Assembly (NCBI RefSeq): GCF_904849725.1
Contig: NC_058518.1
Span: forward strand, 393,749,581 to 393,813,580
Direction of reading: 5' to 3'
Source: Hordeum vulgare subsp. vulgare
Lineage: Eukaryota > Streptophyta > Magnoliopsida > Poales > Poaceae
DNA length: 64,000 nt
Part shown: one piece after another, positions 60,083 through 64,000 of the stretch
Position numbering within the stretch: position 1 is the stretch's first letter
Layout of the letters: each line of letters starts with the position of its first letter
Translations under genes and position numbers: made by a program
Notes under the pieces: model-generated
Databases searched by the model: none
What the model was told of the DNA's origin: nothing
What the model saw: only the letters and a program-made list of their open reading frames with translations

Positions 60083-61663
60083 ATTTGACCAGTCAAAACT
60101 CTTTTGAGTGTTAATGTCATGATGTCATCATAATGCTGTCATATCGAAATATTTGAATTATCTAAATGTGTTTAATTCCTAATGATTGAATAAAACTTTG
60201 AAAATTAATATAAAATAAACCGTAAGTCAGATGAATATATTTTGGACATGAAAGTTGATCAGCAGAACGAGACAAACCCGGATACACTATCCGTTCGTCT
60301 GTCATGCGTCCCTAGCATAGCAAATGTGGAACTTTTCCACCGTTTTCGTTTGACCGGTAGTAGCTAGAGACCCGGGAAATATCATCCGATATTTTCCAGA
60401 TCCATCTATGACGGATGATACTGTGTTAGCTCATGCCTAGCCCTGCATCTTGACATGTCATTCCTATATCACCTATTCTTTCCCCCTCATGCTTGCATTA
60501 GAATTTTGCTACTATTGTAGTTAGCTCCTATATCTAATGCATAGCCTAATTTTGATGAACTGCTACATTATTCTACCGCACCTTAAAACTGTTTAGTATA
60601 GGTGGAGCAGTCATCCCCTTCAGCCCTTAGTCTAGTTGCCCCCGCTTTATCATCAATGCTCGATCCCTGATCGACGAGCCAAGACCCGACACAACACTTA
60701 CACCCCCTTAGTTGTACGACGCCTCTCTATTGAGTCTAGGTGGGGCTGCGACGTGTCGTTGTTCCGAGGCCGGGCATGTCCAAGGAAAGAGTGTCCGGCC
60801 AGAGTTTATCGAGCGTGACGGGAAATTTGGTGCACCCCTGTAGGGATGAACATTAACTTTTCGAATAGCCGTGTCCATGGTTATAGGACGACTTGGAGTT
60901 GTGCCCCGATCTTATACAACTACAACTGCTACTTAACTGGAATGTTGCTCCGGGATTGCTTTCTCGCAGGGGGACGAGGTGGAATCTATGGGCGTGACTT
61001 TAATTAATATTGTTGCAACAATATGGCTTTAATTGTGATACATGTTCTACTCTCGTCTATTGCTGCAAGACCCCCTGAAGATGCTAGTCTTCGAGAGGAC
61101 TATACCTTCCCTCTCTTTCTCGCATTGTTGCAGTCAGTCCATATATAAACCCCTTCCTTTGATACTGATGCATACTTAGCATAGTCCTGATATAAGTCTT
61201 GCGAGTACTTTGGATGAGTACTCACCGTTGCTTTGCTCCCCCTTTTCCCCTTGATCCGTTGTTGCGACAAGATGAGCGAGCCGAGGAGATGGTGTATCCC
61301 ACCGCCAACGACTGCTACCCCGACGGTGCCTACTACTACATGAAGGCCGCTGAAGACCAAGAGTAGTTAGGAGGTTCCCAGGCAGGAGGCCTCGCCTCGT
61401 TCGGTCGTTGTATCTTTTGTGCTAGCCTTCTCTAAGGCACCTCATGTTTTTGTCTGTACTCGGATATTTGTTGTTTCTGCTGACTCGCGTGTTTATCGAG
61501 CTTGTGTATTCTAGCCCTCGAGGCCCCTCGCTTGTAATATGAAGCTTGTATGTTTTATTTGTGTCTAGAGTTATGTTGAGATATCTCCCCATGAGTCCTT
61601 GAGCTTCGTCATATGCATTTGCGTGTATGATTAGCGCAGGATCAAATCGAGGGCGTCACAAGT

Positions 61664-61676
61664 TGGTATTAGAGCC
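61664..61676 (+). other. Element I primer-binding site
   Basis: TGGTATTAGAGCC, one mismatch to the initiator tRNA-Met PBS TGGTATCAGAGCC, three bases after the LTR. Confidence 0.78.
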
Positions 61677-61976
61677 GACTGCCTATAGGTAGCCCCCTTT
61701 CCAACTCCTTGGCCGAAGTTGAGTCTAGTACTTAAAAAACTTACTAACTTTGATGTTGTGGCTTACGGGCCCACATCTCAATTGGGTGGTATTAGTATCT
61801 TTTACTCCTTTTCTATACTCTGGGTTGTACTCTCTCTTCTCATTCAGGTTAAAGAATTTACTAACTCTAAAATTAGGTTCTCGTAATCACATCGAAGGGC
61901 TGGACTATCTACTTTTGTTCTTCTGATAATATGTTACACACACTGTCATTTGACATGCTTGAATCTTCCTTTTCAG

Positions 61977-64000
61977 ATGCGTCCCGCAAGGTAGCGCATA
62001 CGCCTGACACTAGCTCTTGAGGCGACTGGGTTCCCGGCCATTTTGGTCGACCTATTGACCAGGATGGGATATCGCTGGTACACCGAGTACATTGTGTACG
62101 AGGACTTCCGCGAGTTCAACCAGTACCAGTACCAGGCTGAGGTTCGCATCTTCAATCTGATGGGCGCCTCCACCCGCGAGCTCCTTGTTGGAAATATGCC
62201 CTAGAGGCAATAATAAAATGGTTATTATTATATTTCCTAGTTCATGATAATTGTCTATTACTCATGCTATAATTGTATTAACGGGAAACCATAATACATG
62301 TGTGAGTATATATATCACAATGTGTCCCTAGTGAACCTCTAGTTGGATAGCTCATTGATCAATAGATGATCATGGTTTCCTGATCATGGACATTAATGTC
62401 ATTGATAACGGGATCACATCATTGGGGAATGATGTGATGGACAAGACCAAATCCTAAGCATAGCACTAGATCGTGTTGTTCGACTGCTAAAGCTTTTCTA
62501 ATGTCAAGTATCATTTCCTTAGACTATGAGATTTTGCAACTCCCGGATACCGTAGGAGTGCTTTGAGTGTATCAAACGTCACAACGTAACTGGGTGATTA
62601 TAAAGGTGCACTACGGGTATCTCCTAAACTATCTGTTGGGTTGTACGAATCAAGACTGGGATTTGTCACTCCGTGTGACAGAGAGGTATCTCTGGGCCCA
62701 CTCGGTAATCCATCATCATATTGAGCTCAGTGTGACTAAGGAGTTTGCCACGGTATGATGTGTTACGGAACGAGTAAATAGACTTGCTGGCAACGAGATT
62801 AAATTAGGTATAGGGATACGGATGATCGAATCTCGGGCAAGTATCATACCGGTAGATAAAGGGAATTGCATACGGGATTGATCGAATCCCCGACATCGTG
62901 GTTCATCCGATGAGATCATCAAGGAACATGTGGGAACCAACATGGAAATCCAGACCCCGATGTTGGTTATTGACTGGAGAGGTGTCTCGGTCATGTCTGC
63001 ATGCTTCCCGAACCCGTAGGGTCTACACACTTAAGGTTCGATGATGCTAGGGTTATAGAGACATAGTGTACGTGGTTATCGAAGGTAGTTCGGAGTCCCG
63101 GATGAAATCCCGAACGTCACGAGGAATTCTGGAATGGTCCGTAGGTAAAGATTTATATGTAGGAAATGAGGATTTGGTCACCGGAATTGTTTCGGGCGAC
63201 ACCGTAATGTACTGGGACCATCAGAAGGGTTCTGGGGTCCACCGGCAAGGGCCACCAGCCCCAAGCTGCTACATGGACCAAGAGTGGGAGGGAACCAGCC
63301 CCTAAGTGGGCTAGTGCGCCTCCACAACGAGCCCAAGGCGCGGAAAGGGGTGGAGGGGGCAAACCCTAGGCGTGGGAGGCCACCTTGGGCCTCAAGGCCC
63401 AACCCTAGGGTGCCTCCACCACCTTGGCCGCCGCCCCAAGGCCATCTAGGGCTACCGCACCCTTGGGATGGGAAACCCTAAGGGTGGGCACCCTCGTCCC
63501 TCTCCTCCTATATATAGTGAAGGTTTTGGGCAGATTTGAGACAATAATTTCTCTTTCTCTCTCGGTGCAGCCCTACAACTCCTCCTCCTCGTCCTCCGTA
63601 GGGCTTGGCGAAGCCTTGTAGGAGTTACCACGTAGATCCACCATCACCATGCCGTTGTGCTGCCGGAGGTCTCCCTCAACCTCTCCTCCCTCCTTGCTAG
63701 ATCAAGGCGTTGGAGACATTATCGGGCTGCACGTGTGTTGAAGGCGGAGACACCGACGTTCCGTGCATAGATCCGAATCCACCGCAATCCGAATCACTGC
63801 GATTACGAGTGCATCAACCGCGTTCTAGCAAAGCTTTCGCTTAGCGATCTTCGAAGGTATGAAGATGATCTACAACCTCTCTCGTTGCTGGTTTCTCCAT
63901 AGATAGATCCTTGTATGGCGTAGGAATTTTTTTGAAATTACTACGATCCCCAACATTCCACACCTTCTATGGTATTGAATTGTCGATCGAGATGGCTGTC
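61977..64000 (+). pseudogene. First ORF of element I, with a stop codon and a solo LTR inserted
   Basis: ATG at 61977 is followed by TAG at 61992-61994. The same frame then reads on (LTLALEATGFPAIL..., ...QYQAEVRIFNLMGASTREL) to 62185, where a solo LTR interrupts it. Matching protein sequence resumes at 63957 (HTFYGIE, IEMAV) and leaves the window. I recall related ORFs of unknown function in Triticeae Gypsy-like elements. It resembles the N-terminal half of the D ORF at 22293-22748. Confidence 0.6.
62186..63955 (+). repeat. Copia solo LTR inserted in the element I ORF
   Basis: TGTTGGAAATATGCCCTAG...GATCCCCAACA, 1,770 bp, related to but distinct from the Angela-type LTRs here. The flanks are CTCCT and TTCCA. 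These do not match exactly, but both are one change from CTCCA, and the interrupted ORF reads sensibly across that site. TATA-like CTATATATAG lies near 63509-63518. Confidence 0.8.

Larger units (their letters stand above)
56643..61660 (+). repeat. Element I 5' LTR with an inserted solo LTR
   Basis: TGTGACATCTCC...GGGCGTCACA. About 3.17 kb after removing the insertion. Order: AT-rich start; TATA-like TATTTAA near 57040-57046; a C-rich leader (57050-57660) with ORFs on both strands that I judge non-coding; then AT-rich and mixed DNA. Confidence 0.7.
56643..64000 (+). mobile_element. Gypsy-like element I, 5' part only
   Basis: 5' LTR (56643-61660), tRNA-Met-type PBS (61664-61676) and start of a first ORF (61977 onward). 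The rest lies beyond the window, so class, length and target duplication cannot be checked. Long LTRs and a tRNA-Met PBS recall element D. It carries two Copia solo LTRs. Confidence 0.72.

Noticed and set aside
1..64000. Host protein-coding genes, tRNA, rRNA or CRISPR arrays
   Set aside because: None was found; every ORF with a recognisable domain belongs to a retrotransposon, and repeats are dispersed or LTR pairs.

Overview
The window looks like intergenic DNA from a large-genome grass of the wheat/barley tribe (Triticeae). I found no host gene, tRNA, rRNA or CRISPR array. Almost every base belongs to nested transposable elements, mostly LTR retrotransposons. The Triticeae call rests on a Copia element whose LTR I recognise as the Angela/BARE-1/WIS group (ends TGTTGGAATTATGCCCTAG...CCCCAACA), on Gypsy LTRs starting TGATACGTCTCCAACGTATC, and on retropepsin and gag remnants of Athila-type Gypsy elements. 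Boundaries were set by eye from LTR pairs, TG...CA ends, primer-binding sites, polypurine tracts and 5-bp target-site duplications (TSDs). Family names come from memory and were not searched.

Layout. (1) 1-10200: an old LTR-like host sequence, split by complete minus-strand Gypsy element A (792-7825, TSD AATCC). (2) 10201-34338: a three-level nest. Minus-strand Gypsy element B (TSD CTCGG/CTCGA) was entered by plus-strand Gypsy element C (13350-30323), which was entered by element D (16899-27254, TSD TGCAC). D has 3.6-kb LTRs, a gag with six zinc-knuckle-like motifs and a second ORF of unknown function. (3) 34339-48106: an unclassified repeat H, split by a non-autonomous Helitron (34892-37336) and by a Gypsy solo LTR G. 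G was in turn entered by a near-complete Angela-type Copia element (39052-47346, TSD CTATA). (4) 48107-56642: another A-type LTR (F), split by minus-strand Gypsy element E (48975-56154, TSD GGTAT). (5) 56643-64000: the 5' LTR and start of Gypsy-like element I, which runs off the window. Its LTR carries an Angela-type solo LTR (57685-59529, TSD CCATG), and its first ORF is split by a second Copia solo LTR (62186-63955).

Coding capacity. Only the Angela element has a recognisable full gag-pol. It is broken by a TAG inside the integrase core and has Glu where the first catalytic Asp of reverse transcriptase is expected. A, B, C and E carry at most gag or protease remnants plus a long non-coding internal region, so they look non-autonomous and would depend on proteins supplied in trans. 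D and I lack visible pol.

Most interesting leads: (a) a conserved, probably folded RNA motif just downstream of the last ORF in A, B, C and E; (b) an uncharacterised ORF whose N-terminal part looks alike in D and I; (c) a shared palindromic LTR terminus on otherwise different LTRs; (d) repeated internal polypurine-tract-like motifs; (e) the multi-knuckle gag of D; (f) the Helitron with a duplicated foldback hairpin.
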